Below are positions 8,559 to 18,490 of a stretch of 64,000 nucleotides of DNA, in pieces. Below the pieces are notes generated by a model. That model searched no databases, had not been told where the DNA came from, and saw only the letters and a program-made list of their open reading frames with translations. The translations under genes were made by a program, and so were the position numbers. The DNA is taken from the NCBI RefSeq assembly GCF_034006335.1, contig NZ_JAWDIQ010000001.1, one strand, 5' to 3'. Every line of letters begins with the position of its first letter. Within the stretch, counting starts at the first letter, position 1. Source of the stretch: Paracerasibacillus soli (GTDB lineage: Bacteria; Bacillota; Bacilli; Bacillales; Amphibacillaceae).

Positions 8559-10147
8559 ATGGTAGAGCAACAAAAAGAGAAGCAAAAAAACCTTGGCTTT
8601 ATTATTTTAATGATTGGTGTATTTATGGCAGCGCTAGATAATGGAATTATTAGTGCTGCATTAACGACGATTAATTCCTCTTTTCATGTATCCGCGACAT
8701 CGGGCTCATGGGGATTACGCTTTATACATTAGGATTAGCGGTGACGACGCCTATCGTTGGGAAACTCGCTGACCGTTACGGGAGAAAAAGGTTATATCTT
8801 ATTGAAATTGCAATATTTACGATTGGGTCACTTGGTGTTGCGCTTAGTACAAACTTTACACTCTTTTTAGCAGCACGTCTTCTTCAGTCATTTGGTGGAG
8901 GAGGAATTTTCATTATTGCGAGTTCCCACGTATTAAGTACTGTTAGAAAAGATCGTCAAGGAAGCATGCTCGGTTTATTAGGTGGTATGAATGGGATAGC
9001 ATCTGTTGTTGGTCCAAATATCGGTAGTTTTTTAATGGATATCACAGGAACTTGGCATTGGCTATTTTTAATCAATGTACCAATTGGGGTTATCCTACTG
9101 GTAAGTGGGGCACTTTTACTAAAAGAAACAAAAGAGGAAGTCATGTCGAAAACCGACTATCTCGGTATTACACTTTTATCATTCTTTATTTTAAGTATGA
9201 TGTTTGCAGTAAACAATCTAGGCACAGGAAATCTACTACAAAGCTTCCTTGATTGGAGTGTACTCGGTTTATTAATATTAGGAATCATATTTTTTGCAAC
9301 ACTTCTATACGTGGAAAAGCGAAATGAAAAATCGAATGTGGATGCGATTTTACCTTATGAACTACTTCGTAAACCAACGTATTCTATGACTTTGATTATG
9401 GGATTACTATCCGGAACATTTATTGGTGCAGTGATCTTTATTCCATCATTTGTTGAGCAAATCTTAGGAATACCAGCAGCCAAATCTGGTTATTGGATGA
9501 CGCCATTAGCTTTAGCATCTGGAATTGGTGCAGGAGGTGGTGGGTATTTTGTTGATAAACAAGGACCTGTAAAAACAATTGTCTTTTCGGGAATGATAGC
9601 TATTCTCGGCTTTGGCGGACTCGGGTATTTTGCAGATACAAAATTACTATTTGTTATTTTCTCTGTTTTGGCCGGTATCGGCTTTGGATTTGTGCTCGGT
9701 GCACCATTAACAGTGTTAACATCAAACGCGGCTGGAAGACAAAAAGGTTCTGCAATTGGTACACTTTCAGTAGCACGACAAATAGGCTTAACAATTTCAC
9801 CAACTATTTATGCAACCTTTATTCAAAATGGCTTCGGGAAGCTAGGTGCGCTTATTCCAGAAAAATTACAAGCACATGGAATAAATCCAAATGATATTCC
9901 TGCAGGTATGATGGAACAGGTAAGTGGTGGAGGCTATGCTGATATAACAGAAAAAATTAATCAAATCCCAGTCCCAGCAGTACGCGCTGCATTAGAAGAA
10001 GCATTTCAACAAGCAGCACATGCAGCATATGGACCAATTTACTATTTTACATCCATCATGGCATTATTCATGATTGTAATCGTGATTAGTTTTCGTAAAA
10101 AATACAAAGAGGATGAACTGCTAGAAGCAAGGGAAACGCAGGCATAA
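8559..10147 (+). CDS. MFS multidrug-type exporter, DHA2 (14-TM) class, with one frameshift
   Basis: The 529-residue repaired protein is strongly hydrophobic, with about 14 membrane segments. It has the MFS motif A GKLADRYGRKR after segment 2, motif C-like GPNIGSFLMD, and LDNGIISAALTTIN in segment 1, where DHA2 drug/proton antiporters carry LDxTIVNVA. The frame is joined by restoring one G in the GGGG run at 8709-8712 (SGSWGITLYTLG). It starts at ATG 8559 behind TAGGAG. The substrate is unknown. Terminators on both sides make it a single-gene unit. Confidence 0.88.
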
Positions 10148-10166
10148 CATATAGTCTAATATAATT

Positions 10167-10213
10167 CCTGTAGATAGATTACTTGAAAAAGTGTTCTATT
10201 TACAGGTATTTTT
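10167..10213 (+). terminator. Rho-independent terminator after the MFS gene
   Basis: CCTGTAGATAG at 10167-10177 pairs with CTATTTACAGG at 10196-10206 (one G-U), followed by a long T run. Confidence 0.8.
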
Positions 10214-10232
10214 TTATATAATATGAAAGCCC

Positions 10233-10288
10233 TTGCAAAACATGTATATACAAGTTATACTTATTAATATAAACTTGTATATACAAGT
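10233..10288 (+). promoter_or_regulatory. Trehalose operon promoter with two TreR-type operators
   Basis: A sigma-A-like promoter, TTGCAA (10233-10238), 17 bases, TATACT (10256-10261), carries the half-perfect palindrome ATGTATATACAAG inside its spacer (10242-10254). A perfect 16-bp palindrome ACTTGTATATACAAGT follows at 10273-10288. The TTGTATATACAA core is the known TreR operator in Bacillus. The position implies repression by the treR product encoded downstream, relieved by trehalose-6-phosphate. Confidence 0.85.
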
Positions 10289-10331
10289 AAGGGGAAAAAT
10301 AAATAAACAAAGTTAAAAGGGAGGGTTTACG

Positions 10332-12276
10332 ATGGTTAATAAAATTAGTAAAATCTATGCACCATTAACAGGAAAAGTATTACCATTGGAACAAGTTCCT
10401 GATCCAACATTTTCTCAAAAAATGATGGGGATGGATTGGCAATTGAACCTACAGATGGAAAGGTTGTTGCGCCAGTTGATGGAAAGGTATTACAAGTATT
10501 TCCAACTAAGCACGCTATCGGTCTACAAAGTGAGTCAGGTGCTGAAATACTGATTCATATTGGATTAGATACGGTGAATTTACAAGGAAAAGGGTTCGAA
10601 GTTCATGTTGAGCAAGGGGACAAAATTCGTGTTGGCGATCCTTTAGTAACATTTGATTTAAATTTCGTTCGTACTCATGCTATGAGTCCGATTACTCCTA
10701 TTGTGATTACGAATGGAGATTCGTTAGTAATTTCAAAAAAAACAAGTGAACTGCATGCACAAGCTGGGGAAAGTAATATATTTGAAGTGCGTCCAATTGG
10801 AGCTAATAATTCAGAACAACATGCGAAAACTACGAAACAAGTAGAAACAGAATCTAATAAAAAAGAAGCAAAATATACGAAAGAGGCGAAAGAAATTGTC
10901 ACGGCATTGGGTGGCATTGACAATATTCAAGCTGCCACGCATTGTGTGACTAGATTACGATTTGCACTTGTTGATGAGAAAAAGGTAAAAAAGGATATAT
11001 TAGAAGATATATCACTTGTGAAAGGTTCTTTTTCAGCGAATGGTCAGTTCCAAGTTGTAATTGGCCAAGGAACAGTTGATAAAGTATACGCTGCTATGGT
11101 CGAAGAAACAGGAATTGGCGAGGCAACGAAAGATGAGGTAAAAGCTGCTGTAGGTAAAAAGCAGAATCCGTTGCAACGTGGAATTAAAGTTTTGGCAGAT
11201 ATTTTTATTCCTATTTTACCAGCAATTGTGACAGCTGGTTTGCCATGGGATTAAATAATATTTTAGCAAATGGTGGTATTTTTGGTGAACAATCTGTAAT
11301 TGAGATGTATCCACAATGGGAAGGTATTGCAGATATGATAAATATTATCGCCAATACTGCATTTACCTTTTTGCCTGCATTAATAGGTTGGTCCGCTGTT
11401 AAACGGTTTGGTGGGAACGAATTATTAGGTGTTGTACTTGGACTTATTTTAGTTCATCCGGATTTATTAAATGCTTGGGCATATGGCGATGCCTTAAAAG
11501 AAGGAACAATTCCGACTTGGAATTTGTTTGGTTTGGAAATTAATAAAATAGGATACCAGGGGCAAGTGTTACCGGTATTATTCGCTTCATGGCTTCTAGC
11601 AAAAACGGAAATATTTCTTAAAAAGCGGGTAATGGATTCCTTACAATTATTAGTCGTTGCACCAATTGCATTACTCGTTACTGGTTTTCTTACGTTCACA
11701 ATTATTGGACCTATCACATTTACAATTGGAAACTGGATTACGGATGGGTTAGTTGCTGTCTTTGATCAATTTGCAATTGTTGGTGGGCTTGTTTACGGAG
11801 CTATTTATGCGCCTCTCGTTATTACAGGAATGCACCATACATTCTTAGCAGTGGATTTACAATTAATTGGTAGTACCGGCTCAACATTTTTATGGCCAAT
11901 TCTTGCATTATCAAACATTGCCCAAGGTTCAGCGGCATTTGCGATGATGCTAGTAGCTAGAGATGAAAAATTAAAAGGCTTAGCTGGAACTTCAGGAATA
12001 TCTGCCTGGTTAGGTATTACAGAACCAGCATTATTCGGGGTGAATTTACGCTTTAGATATCCATTTTTTGCAGCGATTATCGGTTCAGCAATTGCGGGTG
12101 CCTTTATTACGATGCAACACGTATTAGCATCTTCAGTTGGCGTCGGTGGTGTTCCAGGAATCTTTTCAATTATACCAGACGGGTGGGTATCCTTTATCAT
12201 TGGGATGGCCATTGTAATTGTTGTGCCATTTGTCATCACATTTATGATTGCAAAACGGAAGTATCGTACGGATTAA
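10332..12276 (+). CDS. treP: Trehalose-type PTS permease with fused EIIA-EIIB-EIIC, two frameshifts
   Basis: Imports trehalose with phosphorylation to trehalose-6-phosphate. An N-terminal glucose-type EIIA (residues about 1-150; HAIGLQSESGAEILIHIGLD with both histidines) is followed by EIIB (phosphorylation cysteine in THCVTRLRF) and a roughly 10-TM EIIC (MHHTFLAVDLQLI, GITEPALFGVN). Two losses are repaired: a G in the GGGG run at 10427-10430 (MMGDGLAIEP) and one base near 11240-11245 (TAGL then MGLNNILANGG). The repaired product is about 648 residues. Bacillus TreP is normally EIIBC only, so the N-terminal EIIA is notable. TreA and TreR next to it support the trehalose assignment. Confidence 0.88.
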
Positions 12277-12300
12277 TTAGTCAGAAGAGGTGTTTTAACA

Positions 12301-13908
12301 ATGAAAGAAGCATGGTGGAAAAAAGCAGTAGTGTATCAAATTTATCCCAAAAGTTTCTATGATACAACTGGTAATGGTTTTGGTGACCTACAAGGGATTA
12401 TCAAAAAATTAGATTATATAAAGGAGTTAGGGGTCGATGTCATTTGGTTGACCCCTATCTATCAATCACCGCAACATGATAATGGATATGATATTAGTAA
12501 TTATTTTGCCATTGATGAATCATATGGAACGATGGAAGATTTTGAGCAACTACTTCATGAGACCCATCAAAGAGATATGAAATTAATAATGGATCTTGTG
12601 ATTAACCATACTTCGACAGAGCATGAGTGGTTTAAAGAAGCATCACGTTCTAAGGATAGTCCATATCGGGATTTTTATATTTGGCATGATGGAATAAATG
12701 GTGATCTACCAAATAATTGGCAGTCGAAATTTGGTGGATCTGCATGGGAATATGATAAAAAAACGGAACAATACTATCTACATCTATTTGATAGAACACA
12801 AGCGGATTTAAATTGGGAAAATGAAACATTACGCAGAAAATTATATGACATGATGCGGTTTTGGGCTGAAAAAGGGATTGATGGTTTCCGTTTAGATGTT
12901 ATTAACCTCATTTCTAAAAATCAACAGTTTCCCAATGACGAATCAGGAGATGGAAGAAAGTTTTATACGGACGGACCGAGAATTCATGAATTTTTACATG
13001 AATTAAACGAAAAAAGTTTTTGCACCATATCATATGATGACGGTTGGGGAGATGTCTTCTAGTCTCTAAATCAATGCGTGCTATACACGAATCCGGAAAG
13101 AAAAGAATTGGATATGACTTTCCAGTTCCATCATTTAAAAGTTGATTACCTCGATGGAGAAAAGTGGACGAAAGCATCGTTTGATTTTCTTGAGTTAAAA
13201 CAAATTTTGTCGGATTGGCAAGTTGGGATGAATAAAGGAAATGGTTGGAATGCACTATTTTGGTGCAATCATGATCAACCACGTGTTGTATCTCGGTTTG
13301 GTGATGATGAAAAATATCATAAAGAGTCCGCAAAAATGCTTGCAACAACTTTACACATGATGCAAGGAACACCATATATTTATCAAGGTGAAGAATTTGG
13401 CATGACAGACCCTGGTTTTGAATCGATTGATGATTATCGTGATGTAGAATCGTTGAATGCATATAAAATGATGTTAAAAAAAGGCAAATCGGAATCAGAT
13501 GTGATGAAAATTCTTAAACAAAAATCACGTGATAATGCAAGAACACCAATGCAATGGTCGGCAAATAAAAATGCTGGATACACAAAAGGAAAACCTTGGA
13601 TTCCAGTAGCGGATAATTATAAAGAAATTAATGCAGAAAATGCGATGAATGATTTAAACTCAATTTTTTATCATTACAAACAATTAATCGCACTACGCAA
13701 AAAACATGATGTCATCACATATGGAGATTATGAACTCTTGCTCGCTGATAATCCACATATTTTTGCATATAGACGCCAATGGAACGGAGAAACATTACTT
13801 GTCATCAGCAATTTCTACGAAGAAAATGTAAGCACACAATTTGATTTGGAAAAAGGAAAAAAAGCTAATATCCTACTCTCAAATTATCCAACTCCAGTCA
13901 CACGATAA
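12301..13908 (+). CDS. treA: Trehalose-6-phosphate hydrolase (GH13), with two compensating frameshifts
   Basis: The GH13 enzyme cleaves trehalose-6-phosphate to glucose and glucose-6-phosphate. Conserved regions: DLVINHTS, the nucleophile aspartate in DGFRLDVINLI, and the transition-state aspartate in NHDQPR. Between about 13010 and 13058 the frame is displaced: removing one A in the AAAAAA run gives KVFAPYHMMTVGEMSS, which holds the catalytic glutamate, and a second one-base loss restores the original frame at SLNQCVLYTNPE. The true product is about 535 residues. It lies 24 bases after treP in the same operon. Confidence 0.92.
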
Positions 13909-13968
13909 AACAAATAACATTGCGCCCATACGAATCCATTGTGTATCATATAAAGTAGAAACATTGGT

Positions 13969-14063
13969 GAAACATGGGACGGTTCTCGTGTTTCACGAAA
14001 GTGCGTGAAACATAGGGATGGTTCTCGTGCCTCAATGAAACGGGAGGACCGTCCCTGTGCTTC
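13969..14063. repeat. Three tandem copies of a GAAAC...GTTTC hairpin repeat
   Basis: Three diverged 26-27-base units (13969-13994, 14007-14033, 14037-14063) share GAAAC-, GG(A)-, GGTTCTC/ACCGTCC- and -TTC ends and can each fold into a stem. A fourth copy is at 15926-15952. They lie between treA and treR and look like an interspersed intergenic repeat family. Confidence 0.65.
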
Positions 14064-14092
14064 AAATATGCGATATATAATGAGGTATAATC

Positions 14093-14804
14093 ATGCAAAA
14101 ATATTTAACGATATATCATGAGCTTGTAAATAGAATTGAAACAGACTATTGGCCGGAATCAACGATGTTACCATCTGAAAATGAATTGGCAACTAAATAT
14201 GATACTTCACGGGAAACAATTCGGAAATCCCTTGATCTACTTGTACAGAACGGATATATCCAAAAAATCCGTGGCAAAGGTTCCGTTGTAATTAGTAAAG
14301 CGAAATTTAACTTTCCTGTTTCAGGTATTGTTAGTTTTAAAGAATTAGCAAGTGAAATGCAGGAGCCTGTTAAAACGCTCGTAAAAGAATTGGCTTTAAT
14401 GGAACCAGAAGAATCTGTGCAAAAGGATTTAGAAATAAGCGCGAAAGAAAAGGTTTGGAAAGTTGTTCGAGTAAGGGAAATCTGGAGAAAAAATTATATT
14501 AGATAAAGATTATTTTAATCCCCATTATGTACCTGATTTAACAACGGAAATTGCAGCAGACTCCATATACGATTACTTAGAGCATGAACTTGGATTAAAA
14601 ATTAGCTTCGCTAGAAAAGAGATTGTCGTCGAGCAACCGACAGAAGCGGATAGAAAATATTTGGATTTAAACGGATTCTCCAACGTTGTAGTTATTAAAA
14701 GTAAGGTCTATTTGGAAGATACGAGTTTATTTCAATATACCGAGTCACGGCACCGCCCCGATAAATTTCGTTTCGTTGAATTTGCAAGAAGAGTGCATAA
14801 TTGA
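14093..14804 (+). CDS. treR: GntR-family trehalose operon repressor, with one frameshift
   Basis: An N-terminal winged helix (LPSENELATKYDTSRETIRKS, residues about 25-44) is followed by a UTRA effector domain. The frame breaks near 14480; reading REI-(D)-GEKIILDKDYFNPHY fits the family and implies two lost bases (or one extra). The repaired protein is about 237 residues and ends RRVHN. By position and by the operators at 10242-10288 it is TreR, which binds trehalose-6-phosphate. It is followed by a strong terminator that closes the trePAR unit. Confidence 0.88.
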
Positions 14805-14823
14805 AAACATTGGAGACTTATTA

Positions 14824-14849
14824 AACGGGGGTCAGACCCCCGTTTTTTG
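14824..14849 (+). terminator. Rho-independent terminator after treR
   Basis: ACGGGGGTC and GACCCCCGT form a perfect GC-rich stem followed by TTTTTT. The core GGGGTCAGACCCC recurs at 18395-18407. Confidence 0.85.
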
Positions 14850-15279
14850 TTTTTCCTCCATCTTTTCCTTCTATTAAAGAAATTTCTAATAAGGATTGTA
14901 ATTTTAATAAACTATGGTAGAATCTTGTTAAATCATGTTACATTTTCTTGGATATCATGTGAAGTGATTCACATTAAGGGATTCAATGCAATGCAGCAGG
15001 AACAAGTCCTGAACATAATGGTTAAAAATAGGCGTAAATATAAACAAAGCCGATCATTTTTATAAATTAGTAAATTAACTTGGAACCGATTACATCTAAT
15101 TTATTAGTTTACTAGTCTATGAAAGTCAAACTTATACAGCAGGTTTGAATAAGTAAGAATCAGAATCAAAATGAATATGTCATCTTTAAAAAAGTAAATG
15201 TTCTTTACGGGGTAATGGGTTACTTTGGAAGTTATTGCTTCCATTTAACATACATCATTTAAAAGGGGAGAGAAAAGCA
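14850..15279 (+). other. 430-base leader upstream of the ECF transporter, no gene
   Basis: No convincing coding sequence. Close to the gene are small hairpins (GTAATGGGTTAC near 15211-15222 and GGAAG-TTATTG-CTTCC near 15229-15244). I do not recognise a known riboswitch core (no TPP, FMN or preQ1 signature seen). It may be the regulated leader of the ECF operon. Confidence 0.4.
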
Positions 15280-15882
15280 ATGAGCAAAAAAGGTATGTGG
15301 TCATTAAAATTGTCCACGGCAGCAATTGTACTCATTCCAGTAGCTATTGGGATAAACTACTTAGGTAAATTATTTGCTGGATTACTGAAACTACCACTGT
15401 GGCTTGATGCAATTGGCACAGTTCTAGCAAGTATGTTAGCAGGACCAATAATTGGAGCGGCATCTGGTATTATTAATAATCTTATTTATGGTTTTACAGT
15501 TGATCCAATTTCAACCGTTTATGCAATTACAAGCGGTGTTATCGGTCTTGGTGTTGGTATCATGGCATATAAGGGTTGGATTCAAAATATTGGAAAGGCG
15601 ATTGTAATTGGTCTTGTTGTAGGATTTGTTGCCGCAATAGTTTCCACACCATTAAACATGTGGCTTTGGGAAGGTCAAACAGGAAACGTGTGGGGCGATG
15701 CTTTTTATGCCTTTTTATTGACGAAGGATTATCCAGTTTGGTTGGCATCTTTTGGTGATAGTATCATTGTTGATGTACCAGATAAAGTTGCAACAGTTAT
15801 TATCAGTTTCCTAATCTTTAAAGGATTACCGAAGTCATTAACAAATATTTATCGTAGTGACGATGAAATAGAAGAACTATAA
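15280..15882 (+). CDS. ECF transporter substrate-binding (S) component
   Basis: A 200-residue membrane protein with about six hydrophobic segments (TAAIVLIPVAIGINYLG; GTVLASMLAGPIIGAASGII; VIGLGVGIMAY; IGLVVGFVAAIVSTPLNMWL), typical of S components that capture vitamins or metabolites for energy-coupling-factor transporters. It starts at ATG 15280 behind AGGGGAGAG. It heads a complete dedicated ECF set (T, A1, A2 follow). The substrate cannot be read from the sequence. Confidence 0.8.
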   Translation: MSKKGMWSLKLSTAAIVLIPVAIGINYLGKLFAGLLKLPLWLDAIGTVLASMLAGPIIGAASGIINNLIYGFTVDPISTVYAITSGVIGLGVGIMAYKGWIQNIGKAIVIGLVVGFVAAIVSTPLNMWLWEGQTGNVWGDAFYAFLLTKDYPVWLASFGDSIIVDVPDKVATVIISFLIFKGLPKSLTNIYRSDDEIEEL

Positions 15883-15925
15883 AAATCTTCAGTTGTGGGG
15901 ACCCGATCCGTTCCACGCATTGAAT

Positions 15926-15952
15926 GAAACAGGAGAACCGTCCCCATGTTTC
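15926..15952. repeat. Fourth copy of the GAAAC...GTTTC hairpin repeat
   Basis: GAAACAGGAGAACCGTCCCC followed by ATGTTTC matches the units at 13969-14063. It lies between the S and T component genes. Confidence 0.6.
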
Positions 15953-15980
15953 AAAAATTTAGTTGAGGGTGTCGATTGTT

Positions 15981-16746
15981 TTGAATATGACTCTTTATGT
16001 TGATAAAGAATCGGTTATACATCGAATTGATCCGATTACAAAGTTGCTTTATGTTTTTGTTAGTATTGCGATTACATATATTTTACCGTTACATGGGTTT
16101 GTTCTTGGTGTGACTGTAGTTAGTTTATTACTATTAATCATTGGTAAAGTGCTTTGGAAAATACTACCTATCATCGGTATTAGTCTCATTTTGATTATAT
16201 CGATTATTATTGTTCAAGGTTTCTTTCATCCAGATAACGAAACCATCTTATTTTCAATTGGAAATGTGTCTCTTTATAAGGAAGGGTTTTCTGTTGCTCT
16301 TTTATTAACATTACGTGTTTTAAATATGTTAAGTGCATTTGGTGTGCTCATTTTAACGACGAAAACCAGATGAGTTAGTGGAACGTCTTATTAAAAAAGG
16401 CTTATCACCAAAAATAGGTCATGTGCTCTTATCCATTTTCCAACTTATCCCACAAATGCAAGCAACTATGGGGAAAATTACAGATGCCCAACGTTCAAGA
16501 GGGATGGAAACGGAAGGGAATTTAGTCATACGCATGAAAGCATTTTTCCCTTTAATCGGTCCTGTTGTACTGAATTCTCTAAACGATACGCGAGAACGTG
16601 CAATTGCACTGGAAATGCGTGGCTTTAACTTGAAAGGAAAAAAGACATTTTTAAATAAGTCACGCACTTATCGTTATCAAAGTGCCATGCAAGGATTTTT
16701 ATGCATCGTTTTGATAAGTACAATATTATGGAGGATTTTTCAATGA
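15981..16746 (+). CDS. ECF transporter T component (CbiQ/EcfT family), with one frameshift
   Basis: EcfT couples the two ATPases to the S component. About five to six membrane segments are followed by the C-terminal cytoplasmic helices with the coupling motifs AQRSRGME and ALEMRGF. The frame is joined by deleting one A in AAAA near 16366-16369 (ILTTKPDELVERLIKKGL). The repaired product is about 254 residues. The start is uncertain: TTG 15981 is best spaced from GAGGGTG, with ATG 15987 and TTG 15963 as alternatives. Its stop overlaps the A1 start (ATGA). Confidence 0.85.
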
Positions 16747-17618
16747 GTATGATACAAGTAGAAGGTTTAAAATACAGATACCCTGATACAGATAAACTCG
16801 CAATCCATGATGTTTCATTTACGATTGAAAAGGGAGAATTCATTGGAATTATTGGTAGAAATACTGCGGGTAAGTCTACACTTTGTTATGCTTTATCTGG
16901 ACTTGTTCCACATTTTTTTAAAGGAGCTTATGGTGGAAAAGTAATAATTGATGGGGTAGAAGTTAGACAATCTGATATGAATGAAGTCGTGAAAAAAATA
17001 GGACTCGTTTTTGATAATCCATTTTCGCAAATGACCGGTTCAAAATATACAGTGTTTGATGAAATTGCCTTTGGACTCGAAAATCTGGGCATTGATCGTG
17101 GGGAAATGGTAGCACGTATTGAAAGAAGTCTAGAATTGCTTGAGATTACAAACATTAGAGAAAAAAATCCCTTTGATTTGTCAGGAGGGCAAATGCAACG
17201 AGTAGCAATTGCAAGTGTTGTTGCGATGAAACCAACTATATTAATCTTGGATGAGCCAACGTCACAGCTTGATCCCCAAGGCTCTGATGAAGTGTTTAAA
17301 GTAGTCGAAAATCTTGCGAAAGAAGGAATTACGATTATGATGGCTGAACAAAAGATGGAAAAACTCGCGCAATATGCTGATAGAGTTCTCCTCTTAGATG
17401 ATGGGAAATTAATAGATTTTGCTACACCAGAAAAAATCTTTTCGAGAGATGATTTATATGAACGTGGAGTAGAAGCACCAGTCGTAACAAACGTAGCAAA
17501 AGCACTCGGAATATATGATCAAAAAACGGGACTATATCCTGCAACATTGCAACAATTGAAAGCGAATCAATTGGCTACAAAAACTGTCCTTCGAAAGTTA
17601 GGTGGTCATGGTGAGTGA
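16743..17618 (+). CDS. ECF transporter ATPase A1
   Basis: A 291-residue ABC ATPase with Walker A IIGRNTAGKST (residues about 37-47), Q loop in DNPFSQMTG, signature LSGGQMQRVAIAS, and Walker B ILILDEPTSQLDP. It powers the ECF transporter as a heterodimer with A2. The Walker A has T where NG is usual (GRNTAGKST), still consistent with GxxxxGK[ST]. It is intact and overlaps both neighbours. Confidence 0.9.
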   Translation: MSMIQVEGLKYRYPDTDKLAIHDVSFTIEKGEFIGIIGRNTAGKSTLCYALSGLVPHFFKGAYGGKVIIDGVEVRQSDMNEVVKKIGLVFDNPFSQMTGSKYTVFDEIAFGLENLGIDRGEMVARIERSLELLEITNIREKNPFDLSGGQMQRVAIASVVAMKPTILILDEPTSQLDPQGSDEVFKVVENLAKEGITIMMAEQKMEKLAQYADRVLLLDDGKLIDFATPEKIFSRDDLYERGVEAPVVTNVAKALGIYDQKTGLYPATLQQLKANQLATKTVLRKLGGHGE

Positions 17619-18410
17619 AATTCGCATACAAAACATAAAATTTTCATATACAGAACATGCGGAAGTATTAAAAGGACTCCAATTCATCTTAAAAGAACAA
17701 TCAACCGCTATTATCGGGCAAAACGGTGCAGGAAAGACAACGTTCGTAAAATTATTAAAAGGGTTAATACGACCGTCAAGTGGGGATATTTTTTTAAATG
17801 ATAAAAATTTAAGAGAATATACTGCCTCCGAGTTAGCACGTCATATTGGGCTTGTCTTTCAAAATCCAAATGACCAGATTTTTAAAAATAACGTGTTAGA
17901 TGAAGTGATGTTTGGGCCGCTCCATATTGCTCAAGATAAAAATGAAGCAAAACGGTCTGCTCTTGATGCACTTAAAATGGTGGGGCTTGAAACATATGCT
18001 CATAAAAACCCTTATGACTTAAGTTTAGCTGAACGAAAAATGATTGCAATTGCTTCTATATTAGCAATGGATACAAAGGTTATTATTTTTGACGAACCGA
18101 CTATGGGGCAAGATTATGTTGGAAAGCAGCGAATCAAGGAAATTATTTGGAGTTTAAGAAGACGAGGCAAGCTAGTCATTTGTATTTTACACGATATGGA
18201 CTTTGCTGCTGAAGTATTTGAACGTACGATTGTATTTAATGAAGGCAACATTTTATTAGATGGTACCCAGCAACAGTTTTTACTAATAAAGAAATGCTAG
18301 AAAAGGCCAATTTGGCACAACCATATGTCATACAAGTAGCGAATCAATTAGAAGTAGAAGGAACACATTTAACGGTCGAACAGTTAATTGAAGGGGTCAG
18401 ACCCCAATAA
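17608..18410 (+). CDS. ECF transporter ATPase A2, with one frameshift near the C-terminus
   Basis: Second ECF ATPase: Walker A IGQNGAGKTT, Q loop FQNPNDQIF, Walker B VIIFDEPTMGQD, H loop in ILHDMD. The signature region reads LSLAERKMIAIAS, so the usual LSGG is replaced by LSLA. Restoring one T in the run at 18279-18283 (QQVFFTNKEML-type reading) extends the protein to 267 residues. Its final residues, EGVRPQ, are encoded by a GGGGTCAGACCCC repeat that also supplies the stop region. The start is ATG 17608 or GTG 17611, overlapping A1. Confidence 0.86.
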
Positions 18411-18443
18411 AAAAGCGGATGCTGCCCACATCCGCTTTTTTAT
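18411..18443. terminator. Bidirectional terminator between the ECF operon and cstA
   Basis: AAAGCGGATG and CATCCGCTTT form a perfect stem around a short loop with A and T runs on either side, serving the convergent genes. Confidence 0.85.
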
Positions 18444-18490
18444 ATTTTTATTTTAACAATACCCCAAAGTTCAATATGAATTTACATGGA

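Noticed and set aside
14847..15065. A 72-codon frame in the ECF leader
   Set aside because: It starts in the T run of the treR terminator and has no ribosome site.
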